A DNA stretch of 41,055 nt. Origin: Acidobacteriota bacterium (lineage in GTDB: Bacteria; Acidobacteriota; Terriglobia; Acidiferrales; UBA7541). A program made the translations under genes and the position numbers. A model generated the notes under the pieces. The model saw nothing but the letters and a program-made list of their open reading frames with translations. It did no database searches and was not told the origin of the DNA. This document shows, in pieces, positions 8,395 through 16,878 of this stretch (position 1 is its first letter; every line of letters starts with the position of its first letter). The stretch covers positions 1-41,055 of the forward strand of contig QHYN01000216.1 of the NCBI GenBank assembly GCA_003224145.1, written 5' to 3'.

Positions 8395-10584
8395 TTAGTG
8401 GCTCTGCGGTGAGCTGGAAGTTTGTTTCGAGGATTCAGAGGGAAGGGCAAAAGCGACATAGACCCCACCGGAAGGCGATTTGCGATCCTTGCCTCCGCCT
8501 GCGGCAATGACCACAAACTGCCTGCCATTTACTTCATAGGTGGCAGGTGTGGCGTTTGCTGAAAATGGAAGTGTTGTTTGCCAAAGCAGTTCACCTGTAG
8601 ATTTGTCGTAGGTGCGGAACTCTTTGTCGAAATTAGTTGCGCCGATGAACAGGAGACCACCTGCCGTAACGATAGGGCCACCGTAGTTTTCTGTGCCCGT
8701 GTTCTTCATGCCCTTCGCGGCGAGTTCGGGATATTCGCCGAAAGGAATCTTCCAGACGTATTCGCCGGTGTTGAGGTTGATGGCATTGAGAGTGCCCCAG
8801 GGAGGAGCGACAGCAGGATAACCCTCCGGGTCGAGGAATTTGTGGTAGCCGGTGAAGCGATATCTCATGGCCGCTGGCGGTGGTTCCGAACTTGTTAGCT
8901 CCTTGCTCTCACCGCCGATCAAGTAGTCAACTAGGGCAGATATTTGATCTTGACTCAGATTTGGAAACCCGGGCATACGGCCTTTTCCGTTCTTGATCGT
9001 GCTGATGATTTGCACCGGGGTTAGCCGGTCGCCCACTCCGACCAAAGAAGGAAGCGCCGGCGGCGAGCCAGTCATTTTTTCGCCATGGCAGACGCCACAT
9101 TGGCTCAAATAGATAGAGCGTGGGCTATTTGGGCCCGAGTTGGGCGCGAGCGCTCCGGTCCACGCGACGTCGTTAGAATTAATGTAAATGATGCTGGTCT
9201 CCGGATCGACCGCCGGCCCGCCCCACTCGGCGCCGCCATCGAAGCCGGGAAAAACTACCGTATCGATTCCGACGGAAAAGGGAACAAATTGTCCTTCGCT
9301 CCGGAATTTCCTGAATTGTTCGAGCGCCCGTTGATGTGCTTCTGCGGTGCGGTTGGTTAGAAGTTCCTCCGTGAGAAGCTGGCGGGCAAAAGGCGCGGGG
9401 CGAACAGGAAGCGGCTGCTCGACAGACGCAAGTTCTCCGGGGACGTTGCTGGGGAGATATTTGCGAAGCTCGATCGGAAAGAGAGGCTTTCCGTTGGCAC
9501 GATCGAAGAGATAAACGAAACCTTGCTTGGTGGTTTGCGCAACCGCATCAACCTCCTTTCCATCGCGCCTCACCGTGAGGAGCGCGGGCGGCGAAGGAAA
9601 GTCGCGATCCCAGAGATCGTGATGGACGCCCTGAAAATGCCAAATTCTCTCACCGGTTTCTGCGTTCAAAGCGATCAAGCAATTCGCAAAGAGATCATTG
9701 CCAATGCGATCCGCGCCGTAGAAATCAAAGGCCGCGGAGCCCGTGGGAACATAAACAATTCCGCGCCGGGGATCGAGCGCCATGCCGGCCCAATTGTTTG
9801 CGGCGCCGGAGGTCTTCCACGCTTCCGCCGGCCAGGTCGCGTACCCCAATTCACCCGGGCGGGGTATGGTGTGAAACGACCAGCGCAGCTTACCGGTTCG
9901 AACGTCGTACGCTCGAATGTCGCCGGGAGGCGCGGGAAGAGTCTCAGGATTCCTGCCGCCAACGATGACGAGATCCTTGTAGATAATTCCCGGGGTGGTC
10001 AGATAAACGGATTGGGAACTTGCGGGCTCGCGGCCAAGATTCTCGCGGAGGTCGATTCGTCCCTGAGTCCCGAAGGCGGGAATCGGCTTGCCGCTGGCAG
10101 CATCCAGGGCATAGAGAAAATTCATCACGCCAACCAGAATCCGCTTGTCTTTGCCGTCGCTCCAGTAAGCGAGGCCGCGATTCGGTTGAGTTCCGATGAT
10201 GCCCGGGTCAAAACTCCACAACTGCTTTCCGTTTGCGGCATCCAGAGCGAAGACTTTTTGCGTCGGAGTGAGCCCGTATAGGATTCCGCCGACAATAATC
10301 GGGCTGGTCTGAAGGCCGCCTGCTTCCCCGGTATCAAAGCTCCAGGAGACGGCCAGTCGCTTGACGTTGTCTCGATTGATTTGAGCAAGGGGGGAATAGT
10401 GATTGTTCTCCGGTGCACCACCGTAAGTCGGCCAATCCTGCTGGTGTTCGGCGGTTGGAATGAGTTCTCGCGTGCCTGGTGCCTGTCCAGCTCCGGAGTC
10501 GATGGTCATAACAATAAGAGCAGTGACAAGGAGCAGCGCGGAAATGGCAAAGATTCTCAATGTTCGATGTCCATCAGCAAGCAA
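8395..10584 (-). CDS. PQQ-dependent dehydrogenase (quinoprotein) with inserted cytochrome c domain
   Basis: A 729-aa quinoprotein. The N-terminus holds a membrane/signal segment (~10-30), then WPTYGGAPENNHYSPLAQIN, the opening typical of PQQ glucose/alcohol dehydrogenases, and repeated tryptophan-docking blades (GKQLWSFDPG, GKLRWSFHTI, GERIWHFQG, GEYVWKIPFG, GELLWQTTLP). A single c-type heme site, CGVCH at residues 496-500 with probable axial Met537 in GRMPGF, is inserted before the last blades rather than at the terminus. The family oxidises sugars or alcohols in the periplasm and passes electrons to the respiratory chain, here via its own heme. No ATG lies between the upstream stop (10648-10650) and the signal peptide, so TTG 10584 (or 10560) must serve as start; this is uncertain. 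No PQQ-synthesis genes are in the window. Confidence 0.88.
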   Translation of the reverse strand: MLADGHRTLRIFAISALLLVTALIVMTIDSGAGQAPGTRELIPTAEHQQDWPTYGGAPENNHYSPLAQINRDNVKRLAVSWSFDTGEAGGLQTSPIIVGGILYGLTPTQKVFALDAANGKQLWSFDPGIIGTQPNRGLAYWSDGKDKRILVGVMNFLYALDAASGKPIPAFGTQGRIDLRENLGREPASSQSVYLTTPGIIYKDLVIVGGRNPETLPAPPGDIRAYDVRTGKLRWSFHTIPRPGELGYATWPAEAWKTSGAANNWAGMALDPRRGIVYVPTGSAAFDFYGADRIGNDLFANCLIALNAETGERIWHFQGVHHDLWDRDFPSPPALLTVRRDGKEVDAVAQTTKQGFVYLFDRANGKPLFPIELRKYLPSNVPGELASVEQPLPVRPAPFARQLLTEELLTNRTAEAHQRALEQFRKFRSEGQFVPFSVGIDTVVFPGFDGGAEWGGPAVDPETSIIYINSNDVAWTGALAPNSGPNSPRSIYLSQCGVCHGEKMTGSPPALPSLVGVGDRLTPVQIISTIKNGKGRMPGFPNLSQDQISALVDYLIGGESKELTSSEPPPAAMRYRFTGYHKFLDPEGYPAVAPPWGTLNAINLNTGEYVWKIPFGEYPELAAKGMKNTGTENYGGPIVTAGGLLFIGATNFDKEFRTYDKSTGELLWQTTLPFSANATPATYEVNGRQFVVIAAGGGKDRKSPSGGVYVAFALPSESSKQTSSSPQSH

Positions 10585-10622
10585 GGAGAGGATACCACCG
10601 CTCGATGGACGAGATTCGAATG

Positions 10623-10976
10623 CTATTTTTCGGATGCGGAGAAGCTTTCAGCGGCGGCGAGGGCGGTGGGGTAGCATTTTAAGAAGCGATCGGCGTGGGC
10701 TAACTTTAGAACGCCGTCAATCATGCCTGTGGTTCCAGCAAGACAAAGCGAGCCGCCCGCGTTCTTGAGCCGGGAGAAACAGTTCACGATTTTTCCGAGG
10801 CCGCCGCTGTCGAGCTTGGTAACGCCGGAAAGATCGAGCACCACTCGTGCGTGATTTTGGCCGAGGATTTCATCGAATGCCAGCTCGAGCTGCTTGCACT
10901 CGACACCCATCTGCAAAGGTCCGCTCAGCTCGAGAACAAGGACACCGGGCTTCAACTCTTTTTTTGCAATTTGCAC
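10623..10976 (-). CDS. STAS-domain protein (anti-sigma factor antagonist-like)
   Basis: GTG 10976 is chosen because GGAAGG precedes it by about five bases; GTG 10982 would overlap that site. The 117-aa product is a single STAS domain like RsbV/SpoIIAA: beta strands GVLVLELSGPL and ARVVLDLSGVTKLDSGGLG, with Ser57 of the D-S-G-G-L motif at the position phosphorylated by anti-sigma kinases. In known systems the unphosphorylated form frees a sigma factor by binding its anti-sigma kinase. No kinase, phosphatase or sigma factor is adjacent. It is 38 bp upstream of the PQQ dehydrogenase on the same strand, so the two may share a transcript. Confidence 0.85.
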   Translation of the reverse strand: MQIAKKELKPGVLVLELSGPLQMGVECKQLELAFDEILGQNHARVVLDLSGVTKLDSGGLGKIVNCFSRLKNAGGSLCLAGTTGMIDGVLKLAHADRFLKCYPTALAAAESFSASEK

Positions 10977-11087
10977 GTGCACCTTCCGAATGATGGCAAG
11001 ATTCTAAGGGCAATGACGGGAAGTTCTCAATCACAATCTGCCTGACTCTTCGGCGCCGCCAAGATCCGGGGCGAGGCAAGAGTCTCC

Positions 11088-11372
11088 TCATCCTTCGTAG
11101 GGAAAGTCACGAATCATGCGCGTGCAGTCCGAGAGCGCGTCGAGAAGGGATGTGCCCCAGCCGGTGGGAACAATCGGAGCGATCTTCTGGTTAACTTCCT
11201 TGTCAGCCTGAGCGAAAAAACGCGCAAACTGCTCTCTCGGGGGCGTGACAAATTCCTTCACGGTGATGAGGAAAGTGACGTCAGCGCCGGGCTGCTGCTT
11301 TGTGAAAGAGAAATAATGAAGCAGCGCGAGCTCTTCGGAAGCGTTCTTCTGGGCAAATTTCCAATCGCTCAC
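11088..11372 (-). CDS. Small conserved-looking protein of unknown function
   Basis: A 94-residue protein from GTG 11372, supported by GGAGG five bases upstream (GTG 11384 lies inside that site). I do not recognise a family. It is soluble-looking, has no signal peptide, Cys pair or obvious motif; the centre reads VTFLITVKEFVTPPREQFAR and the end VPTGWGTSLLDALSDCTRMI. It lies 111 bp upstream of the STAS gene on the same strand and may be in one operon with it, which hints at a regulatory role, but nothing in the sequence proves this. Divergent from the ChrB-like gene. Confidence 0.6.
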   Translation of the reverse strand: MSDWKFAQKNASEELALLHYFSFTKQQPGADVTFLITVKEFVTPPREQFARFFAQADKEVNQKIAPIVPTGWGTSLLDALSDCTRMIRDFPYEG

Positions 11373-11526
11373 GAATTCCTCCACTGGGAAATATCGCCGC
11401 GCAACGGGAGAGAGCGACCTACAGAACGCGTATGTTAGGCTGTGCTTTGAGCCAAGTCAACGCGCCGAGAACAGGCCGGGGCTGCAAAATGAGAGGCGTC
11501 CGCGGGAAACTTCAGGGGACACGCGC

Positions 11527-11988
11527 ATGAAATGGATTACTCGTAAACATGTAAAAGTGGACCGAGTGGCGTGTCCCTGGTTGATTCGGAAGTTTGTGGA
11601 ACCGGAGGCCGAGTTTTATTTTGTGCCCGCCGAGCAGGTGATGAGCGAGGCGCAACGGCTCGGGGCGATTCCCTTCGACGTGCCTGGCGTGGAGCTGGGA
11701 CATCATGGAAAGGAATGCTCCTTCGAGGCGATATTGAAGAAATACAAACTGACGGGAGACGCGGCGCTGGTGCTGCTGGGGAAGATTGTGAACGGCGCGG
11801 ACACGGACAATAGTTTGTGGCAGCAACCGGAGGGTGCCGGACTGAATGCCATCGCAGAAGGATTCCGCCATTTACATTTCCGCGACGACCATGAAATCAG
11901 CGCGGCCGAGTGGGTCGTTTACGACGCGCTGTACGCTTATTGCCAAGAAATGGTGAGGCGCGGAAAGCCGAACGGAGCCTTTCGTTGA
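11527..11988 (+). CDS. ChrB C-terminal-domain (chromate resistance) protein
   Basis: A 153-aa protein that corresponds to the C-terminal domain of ChrB only: VDRVACPWLIRKFVEPEAEF at the start, the IPFDVPGVELGHHGKECSFE block with conserved His and Cys, and LGKIVNGADTDN. Full ChrB proteins are about twice as long and regulate or support the ChrA chromate effluxer. Here the N-terminal domain is absent. The stop codon overlaps the next gene's TTG start (TTGA, 11985-11988), coupling it to an MFS transporter rather than to ChrA. Chromate as the actual substrate is inferred from the family name and is not shown by the sequence. Confidence 0.82.
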   Translation: MKWITRKHVKVDRVACPWLIRKFVEPEAEFYFVPAEQVMSEAQRLGAIPFDVPGVELGHHGKECSFEAILKKYKLTGDAALVLLGKIVNGADTDNSLWQQPEGAGLNAIAEGFRHLHFRDDHEISAAEWVVYDALYAYCQEMVRRGKPNGAFR

Positions 11989-13220
11989 GGCTGCGCTTTG
12001 GGCAGCGAGCAATTCGGGAAGAAACGGGGCCGGGAGCGAGCATCCAAAAGAAAATCACAGAACACTTAGGAATTGAGCGCAACGTTGCGGCCGCCTCCGG
12101 CGCTGTATTCCTTGTGGGGCTGGGAGAAGAACTTTGGAAAAAGTTTCTCCCCAAATATCTGGAATCGCTTGGGGCGAGTGTAACCGCGGTCGGACTGTTC
12201 GGCACAGCCGAAGACTTCTTCGACGCCAGTTATCAATATCCCGGAGGATGGCTGGCCGATCATTGGGGACGCCGGCGTGCCTTCCTGACGTTTCTTGCGG
12301 CTGCCATCGCAGGTTACTTCATTTATTTGTTCAGCCCCACTTGGCCGTACCTGTTTCTCGGGCTCGCGTTCGTGATGACGTGGCAGGCGATGGGCTCGCC
12401 CGCCATTTTCGCAACCATCGGCGACGCACTGCCGAAAGAGCGGCGCGCGATGGGCTTCACGGTGCAGTCGATGTTGAAGCGAATCCCGATGGTGGTCTCG
12501 CCCCTCATCGGGGGCGCGATGATGGGAGCGCTTGGGCTGCAACGTGGCGTTCGAATCGGGCTCCTGGTTACGCTGGCCTTGGCCGGCTTTGCGACGGCCT
12601 TGCTGCTTTCTCTTCGGCTGCCCGATATGGCCAGGGACACTGTGAGAATGAGCGGAGTGTGGAGGTCCTTCCATCCCACGCTGAAGAGGCTTCTGGTCTC
12701 GGATATCGTGATTCGCATGTGCGAAGGAATGGCGGATATTTTCGTGGTTTTGTACGTGACGAACGTCAGCCTCATCACCATACCGAAGTACGGAATACTC
12801 GTGGCCATTCAACTGATGACGGCAATTGTTATATACATACCGTCAGCGAAAATCGCGGATCGCATTGGCCGGAAACCATTCGTAATCGCGACGTTCTTGT
12901 GCTTTGCGCTCTTCCCGGTTGCTGTTATTCTCACGCGCAGCTTCCGAGGACTGGCTTTTGCGTTTGTCATCGGAGGGTTGCGCGAAATCGGCGAGCCTTC
13001 CAGGAAAGCAATGATTGTGGATTTCGCCGAACAACAGTTGCGTGCCCGGACGGTCGGATTGTATTACCTGGTGCGGAGCCTATCGATTACGCCGGCGTCG
13101 GCCATTGGAGGGCTGCTCTGGAGAATGCGGCCCGAAACTCCTTTTGTGACAGCCGGAATCATCGGAATTCTTGGGACATTCCTCTTTGCCGCGACGGTAA
13201 AGGAGAAAAACGCAAGTTAG
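11985..13220 (+). CDS. MFS transporter coupled to ChrB-like protein
   Basis: A 411-aa polytopic transporter. TTG 11985 overlaps the previous stop by four bases and has GGAG seven bases upstream; a longer frame start at 11910 would overlap the ChrB-like gene by 79 bp and adds a non-membrane segment. Both halves carry the MFS motif A between helices 2-3 and 8-9: GGWLADHWGRRRAFLT and SAKIADRIGRKPFVI. About 12 hydrophobic helices are visible. The family exchanges or symports small solutes with protons. Its tight coupling to a ChrB-C protein suggests a metal oxyanion or stress-related efflux role, but the substrate is inference only. Confidence 0.85.
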   Translation: MRLRFGQRAIREETGPGASIQKKITEHLGIERNVAAASGAVFLVGLGEELWKKFLPKYLESLGASVTAVGLFGTAEDFFDASYQYPGGWLADHWGRRRAFLTFLAAAIAGYFIYLFSPTWPYLFLGLAFVMTWQAMGSPAIFATIGDALPKERRAMGFTVQSMLKRIPMVVSPLIGGAMMGALGLQRGVRIGLLVTLALAGFATALLLSLRLPDMARDTVRMSGVWRSFHPTLKRLLVSDIVIRMCEGMADIFVVLYVTNVSLITIPKYGILVAIQLMTAIVIYIPSAKIADRIGRKPFVIATFLCFALFPVAVILTRSFRGLAFAFVIGGLREIGEPSRKAMIVDFAEQQLRARTVGLYYLVRSLSITPASAIGGLLWRMRPETPFVTAGIIGILGTFLFAATVKEKNAS

Positions 13221-13444
13221 AAAGAATGGGGAAGCGCGGAGCAGACGAGTACACACGAGAGGTGGGCGGCCTGGTTCTCTTTGTCAGTTGGCCGGCTGAT
13301 GCAAGGATAACAAAGCGAGGCCGTGATTTCGTGACCATGCGAGACAGCGGCTTGCTACCGGGCCGATGCCTCGTCGATTGTGAAGATTTATTCAGGAGAA
13401 TTTCAGTAGAATTCGCTTCCAAGTCAAACAAAGGGAGGATCGTA

Positions 13445-14584
13445 ATGAAGAGGATATTGGGGATTCCGGCTGCGCTTGCCGCAGTTTCGGTACTGGTCTG
13501 GGTGATTCTTGAATCCAGGGAGGGAAGGTACTCCTCCTATGCCTCTCAACCGGAAACTCCTGTTCCGCAGCAGTCCGCAGGCGCTTCCTTCACATACAAC
13601 TTCGATAGCGAAGCCGTGGGGGCGATGCCAGCGAAGTTTCATAGTGCGCGCACCGGCCAGGGAGCCGAAAGTAGATGGGTAGTGGTGGCAGATTCCACGG
13701 CACCTTCAAAACCCAACGTGGTTGCGCAAACCTCGACCGACACGACCGACTATCGCTTTCCGCTCCTAATCGCGGATGAAGGAAGCTTCAAAGATCTCGA
13801 GATTAGCGTGAGATTCAAAGCTGTCTCGGGCAAGGTGGACCGCGCTGGTGGGCTCGTGTTCCGTTTAAAGGACGCAAATAACTATTACATCGTCCGTGCC
13901 AACGGTCTGGAAGACAACTATCGGCTCTACCACGTTGTGGCGGGGAGGCGCCGTCAGTTCGCAGGCGCGAATTTCAAAGTGACCTCCGGCGAATGGCATG
14001 AGCTGCGCGTGAAATGCGTTGGAAACAAGTTCCTTTGCTACTACGACGGTGCGAAGAAGATCGAAGCGACCGATGACACATTCAAAGACGGCGGCAAAGT
14101 CGGCCTGTGGACCAAAGCAGACTCTGTCACCTACTTTGATGATTTGGCGGTCAAGGAACTGAGCGACTCAGCCTCTGCGAGTCCGGTGAAGAAAATTTAC
14201 GCGCAGGAACTGGTGGATGAGCTGGCAGTCAAGTATCCGAATCTGTTGCGGATTGGCATGCACGTCACACCGCCGAATAAACCGGATAACCTCATTATTG
14301 CCTGTACGGTTGCCGAAAGAATCGGGCAAAAGTCCGATCCGGAAGACTTGAAAGCGATGAACACGGGCCAACCGGTTGTGCTGAAGGAAGGAGAGAACTT
14401 TGATGTTACGCTGCCGCTTCATGATGCAGCCGGTAAGATAATCGGTGCGGTCGGTTTAACATTCAAGCCGCGCCTTGACGAGCACGAGCCGGAGGCGACT
14501 CGCCGCGCCCGTGCAATGGCTCAGGAGATCGAAAAACATATCCCCTCGACGAGTCAATTGTTCGAAACGCGAAGTCAATCTTAA
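13445..14584 (+). CDS. Secreted protein: GH16-like/3-keto-disaccharide hydrolase (DUF1080)-type domain plus sensor-like C-terminal domain
   Basis: ATG 13445 is preceded by GGGAGG with good spacing; the frame is open far upstream but there it lies inside the MFS gene. The 379-aa product has a signal anchor (MKRILGIPAALAAVSVLVWV) and then a jelly-roll domain (~50-240) typical of the LamG/DUF1080 family (FTYNFDSEAVGAMPAKFHSA, DRAGGLVFRLKDANNYYIVR, GEWHELRVKCVGNKFLCYYD, KVGLWTKADSVTYFDDLAVK). The C-terminal ~110 residues (from KIYAQELVDELAVKYPNLLR) look like a small-molecule-binding PAS/Cache-like fold, ending GKIIGAVGLTFKP. Members of the first family bind or cleave sugars; catalytic residues are not assignable by eye. 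Upstream gap of 224 bp; 37 bp before the CBM9/DUF5916 gene, probably one operon. Confidence 0.7.
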   Translation: MKRILGIPAALAAVSVLVWVILESREGRYSSYASQPETPVPQQSAGASFTYNFDSEAVGAMPAKFHSARTGQGAESRWVVVADSTAPSKPNVVAQTSTDTTDYRFPLLIADEGSFKDLEISVRFKAVSGKVDRAGGLVFRLKDANNYYIVRANGLEDNYRLYHVVAGRRRQFAGANFKVTSGEWHELRVKCVGNKFLCYYDGAKKIEATDDTFKDGGKVGLWTKADSVTYFDDLAVKELSDSASASPVKKIYAQELVDELAVKYPNLLRIGMHVTPPNKPDNLIIACTVAERIGQKSDPEDLKAMNTGQPVVLKEGENFDVTLPLHDAAGKIIGAVGLTFKPRLDEHEPEATRRARAMAQEIEKHIPSTSQLFETRSQS

Positions 14585-14621
14585 CGCAGCGCATCGAGTG
14601 TCAATTCACAAAAGCCAATCG

Positions 14622-16838
14622 ATGCCAAACAGCTACCGCTTACCGAAACTTCGCCAGCCAATTCGGGAGCTTACTCTTCTGGCCCTCATTGTAGGGGTTC
14701 TACCTTCTACTGCCGCATTTGCCGCCTTTCCGCAAAACACGGGATCGATGGCCGAAGGGGCGCGTGTGGAAAAGGCTCCAAAGCTCGACGGAACCCTCTC
14801 CGATCCGCTCTGGGAGTCGGCCAAAGTGGTTACGGATTTTCGCCAGCGGGAACCGAACGAAGGCGAGGCGGCGACTGAGAAGACGGAGGTGCGCATTCTC
14901 TACACGCGACACGCGGTCTATTTTGGAATTCATTGTTTCGATTCCGCACCCTCCAAAATCATGGCGACGGAACTGCGACGAGATGTGAGTCAGGATCTGG
15001 ATGACCACTTCGAAATCCTGATCGATTCGAATCATGACCGCCGCGGGGCCTACGTCTTCCAGATCAATCCGCTGGGCACGCAAATGGATGGGCTGATTGT
15101 GGAGGAGCAGGGAAGTGGTGAAAGTAGTGACTTTGATTCAGGATGGGATGGCGTCTGGATCTCCGAGGCTCGGGTCACTTCGGATGGATGGACGGCGACT
15201 GTGGAGATTCCATTCACCACGTTGAACTTCACGCAGTCCAGAAATGTGATTTGGGGGCTAAATTTCAAGCGGTTCATTCGCAGGAAAAATGAAGAAGATC
15301 TCTGGAACGCCTATCGAAGAACATACGGAATCAAGAAGGTTTCGCAAGCCGGAGAACTTACGGGCATCACGGACATCGGGACGGGAAGGCTCTTTGTGGT
15401 CAAGCCCTACGGGCTGGTGCAATACGACAAACAGGACAACCAGAACGCCAAATTTCCGCTGACCGGCGGAGTGGATGTGAAATATGGGTTGCGCTCCAAT
15501 CTTGTCTTGAATCTCACGGGGAACACCGATTTCGCGGATACAGACGTGGACCAAGTGCAGTTCAACTTGACGCCGTTTAAAATCTTCATCCCGGAAAAGC
15601 GGCAGTTTTTTCTGGAAAATGCAGGGGTGTTCAATTTCAGTTTGGGGGCTGATGACCAGCTATTCTTCAGCCGGCAAATCGGGATCGATGCTGTAACGGG
15701 TCAACAGGTGCCCATCAATGGCGGGGCCAAACTGACCGGGACGATCGGACGGCTGGCCCTGGGGGTGATGCAAGTCGACACGCGCTCGAGCGGCCCGAAT
15801 CCCTACGCGAATTATGCGGTCGTGCGGCTGAAGGAATCCTTGTGGGGCGGATCGTACATCGGCGTGATGGGAGTCGACAAACGATCCGGCAACGTGATGG
15901 ATACCTTTAACCAAACCGGAGGCGCCGATACGCGGCTCGTTTTCTTGAAGGACTTTGTCTTCGACGGTCACTTGGCTGGAACTCAGTCGCCGGGCAAACC
16001 CAGTGGTGCCAGTGACGTTGGGGCCTCTTTGGCTTACAAATCGAACTGGCTCGAAGGACACATGTCGCGCAGGAAGATTGGGCCCAACTTCAATCCTGAG
16101 TTGGGATTCATCGAGCGGACCGATTCGAATCAGGAATACGCCGACCTGACTTTCAAAGTGCGGCCAAAGGCCGCTGGCATACGCGAACTGCAGTTCGAAG
16201 GCTTTATCTTCCATGCGCCGGACACTCACGATGTGGTGCAGACGCAGGAGTGGCAGGGAACTTTTCGAGCGGAGTTCAACAACGGGGCTTACACCGATGA
16301 CGACATCGCGGACGTATTCACACAGCGGATCACCACTCCGCTCAACATTTACAAAAACATTGTCATTCCCAACGGGTTGTACCACTTCGCACGACACCAA
16401 TTGACTTACGGATCGCGACAGGACCGCCGGTTCACTTACAGTTTCTTCGAACGTTTTGGCGGCTACTATGGTGGGAAATTAAATGAGTTTCGCGTAAGGG
16501 CGAACTACCGCCCGACAGCAAGATTTTCCGCTTCCCTCATACAGACATGGAACCGCTTCCGATTGCCGCAAGGGGATTTTTCCGTCGATCTCGCGAGCTT
16601 GCAAGGCAATTATTCGTTTTCTCGCTTCTTGACTCTTAGCAGCACGATTCAGATGGATACCGCAAACACACAGGCCGTGAGCGCAAACGTCCGGCTGCGG
16701 TATAACTACCGGCCAGACAGCGACCTCTTCATCATTTATAACCTCGGAACGCAGTTTGTGAGTCTGGCGGCCGCGAACCCGCAGCAGATTCGTGAGACAC
16801 GTTTCGCGGTTAAATTTACTTACTCATTCATCCCTTAG
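14622..16838 (+). CDS. CBM9-like / DUF5916 outer-membrane beta-barrel protein
   Basis: ATG 14622 gives a 738-aa product with a signal peptide (~15-36, ending near AFAAFP). An earlier in-frame start at 14475 overlaps the preceding gene. Residues ~45-210 form a carbohydrate-binding module 9-like domain: APKLDGTLSDPLWESAKV, YFGIHCFDS, LDDHFEILIDSNHDRRGAYV and FQINPLGTQMDG. After it, the FKIFIPEKRQFFLENAGVFNF motif and repeated amphipathic strands to the C-terminal ...KFTYSFIP (ending with aromatic/hydrophobic strand) are the pattern of DUF5916 proteins predicted to be outer-membrane barrels. Likely role: glycan or polymer handling at the cell surface. Function unproven for the family. Confidence 0.85.
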   Translation: MPNSYRLPKLRQPIRELTLLALIVGVLPSTAAFAAFPQNTGSMAEGARVEKAPKLDGTLSDPLWESAKVVTDFRQREPNEGEAATEKTEVRILYTRHAVYFGIHCFDSAPSKIMATELRRDVSQDLDDHFEILIDSNHDRRGAYVFQINPLGTQMDGLIVEEQGSGESSDFDSGWDGVWISEARVTSDGWTATVEIPFTTLNFTQSRNVIWGLNFKRFIRRKNEEDLWNAYRRTYGIKKVSQAGELTGITDIGTGRLFVVKPYGLVQYDKQDNQNAKFPLTGGVDVKYGLRSNLVLNLTGNTDFADTDVDQVQFNLTPFKIFIPEKRQFFLENAGVFNFSLGADDQLFFSRQIGIDAVTGQQVPINGGAKLTGTIGRLALGVMQVDTRSSGPNPYANYAVVRLKESLWGGSYIGVMGVDKRSGNVMDTFNQTGGADTRLVFLKDFVFDGHLAGTQSPGKPSGASDVGASLAYKSNWLEGHMSRRKIGPNFNPELGFIERTDSNQEYADLTFKVRPKAAGIRELQFEGFIFHAPDTHDVVQTQEWQGTFRAEFNNGAYTDDDIADVFTQRITTPLNIYKNIVIPNGLYHFARHQLTYGSRQDRRFTYSFFERFGGYYGGKLNEFRVRANYRPTARFSASLIQTWNRFRLPQGDFSVDLASLQGNYSFSRFLTLSSTIQMDTANTQAVSANVRLRYNYRPDSDLFIIYNLGTQFVSLAAANPQQIRETRFAVKFTYSFIP

Positions 16839-16878
16839 ACGTGGGCTGGCTGGAGACTCATGGGGGCCCCGCCACTCC

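Noticed and set aside
9523-10281. 252-aa plus-strand frame.
   Set aside because: Antisense to the PQQ dehydrogenase, with no recognisable domain; a GC-rich codon shadow.
12134-13444. Long plus frame running from 12134 into the secreted jelly-roll gene.
   Set aside because: It is a shadow of the MFS gene; codon pattern and the signal peptide plus ribosome site at 13445 mark the true start.
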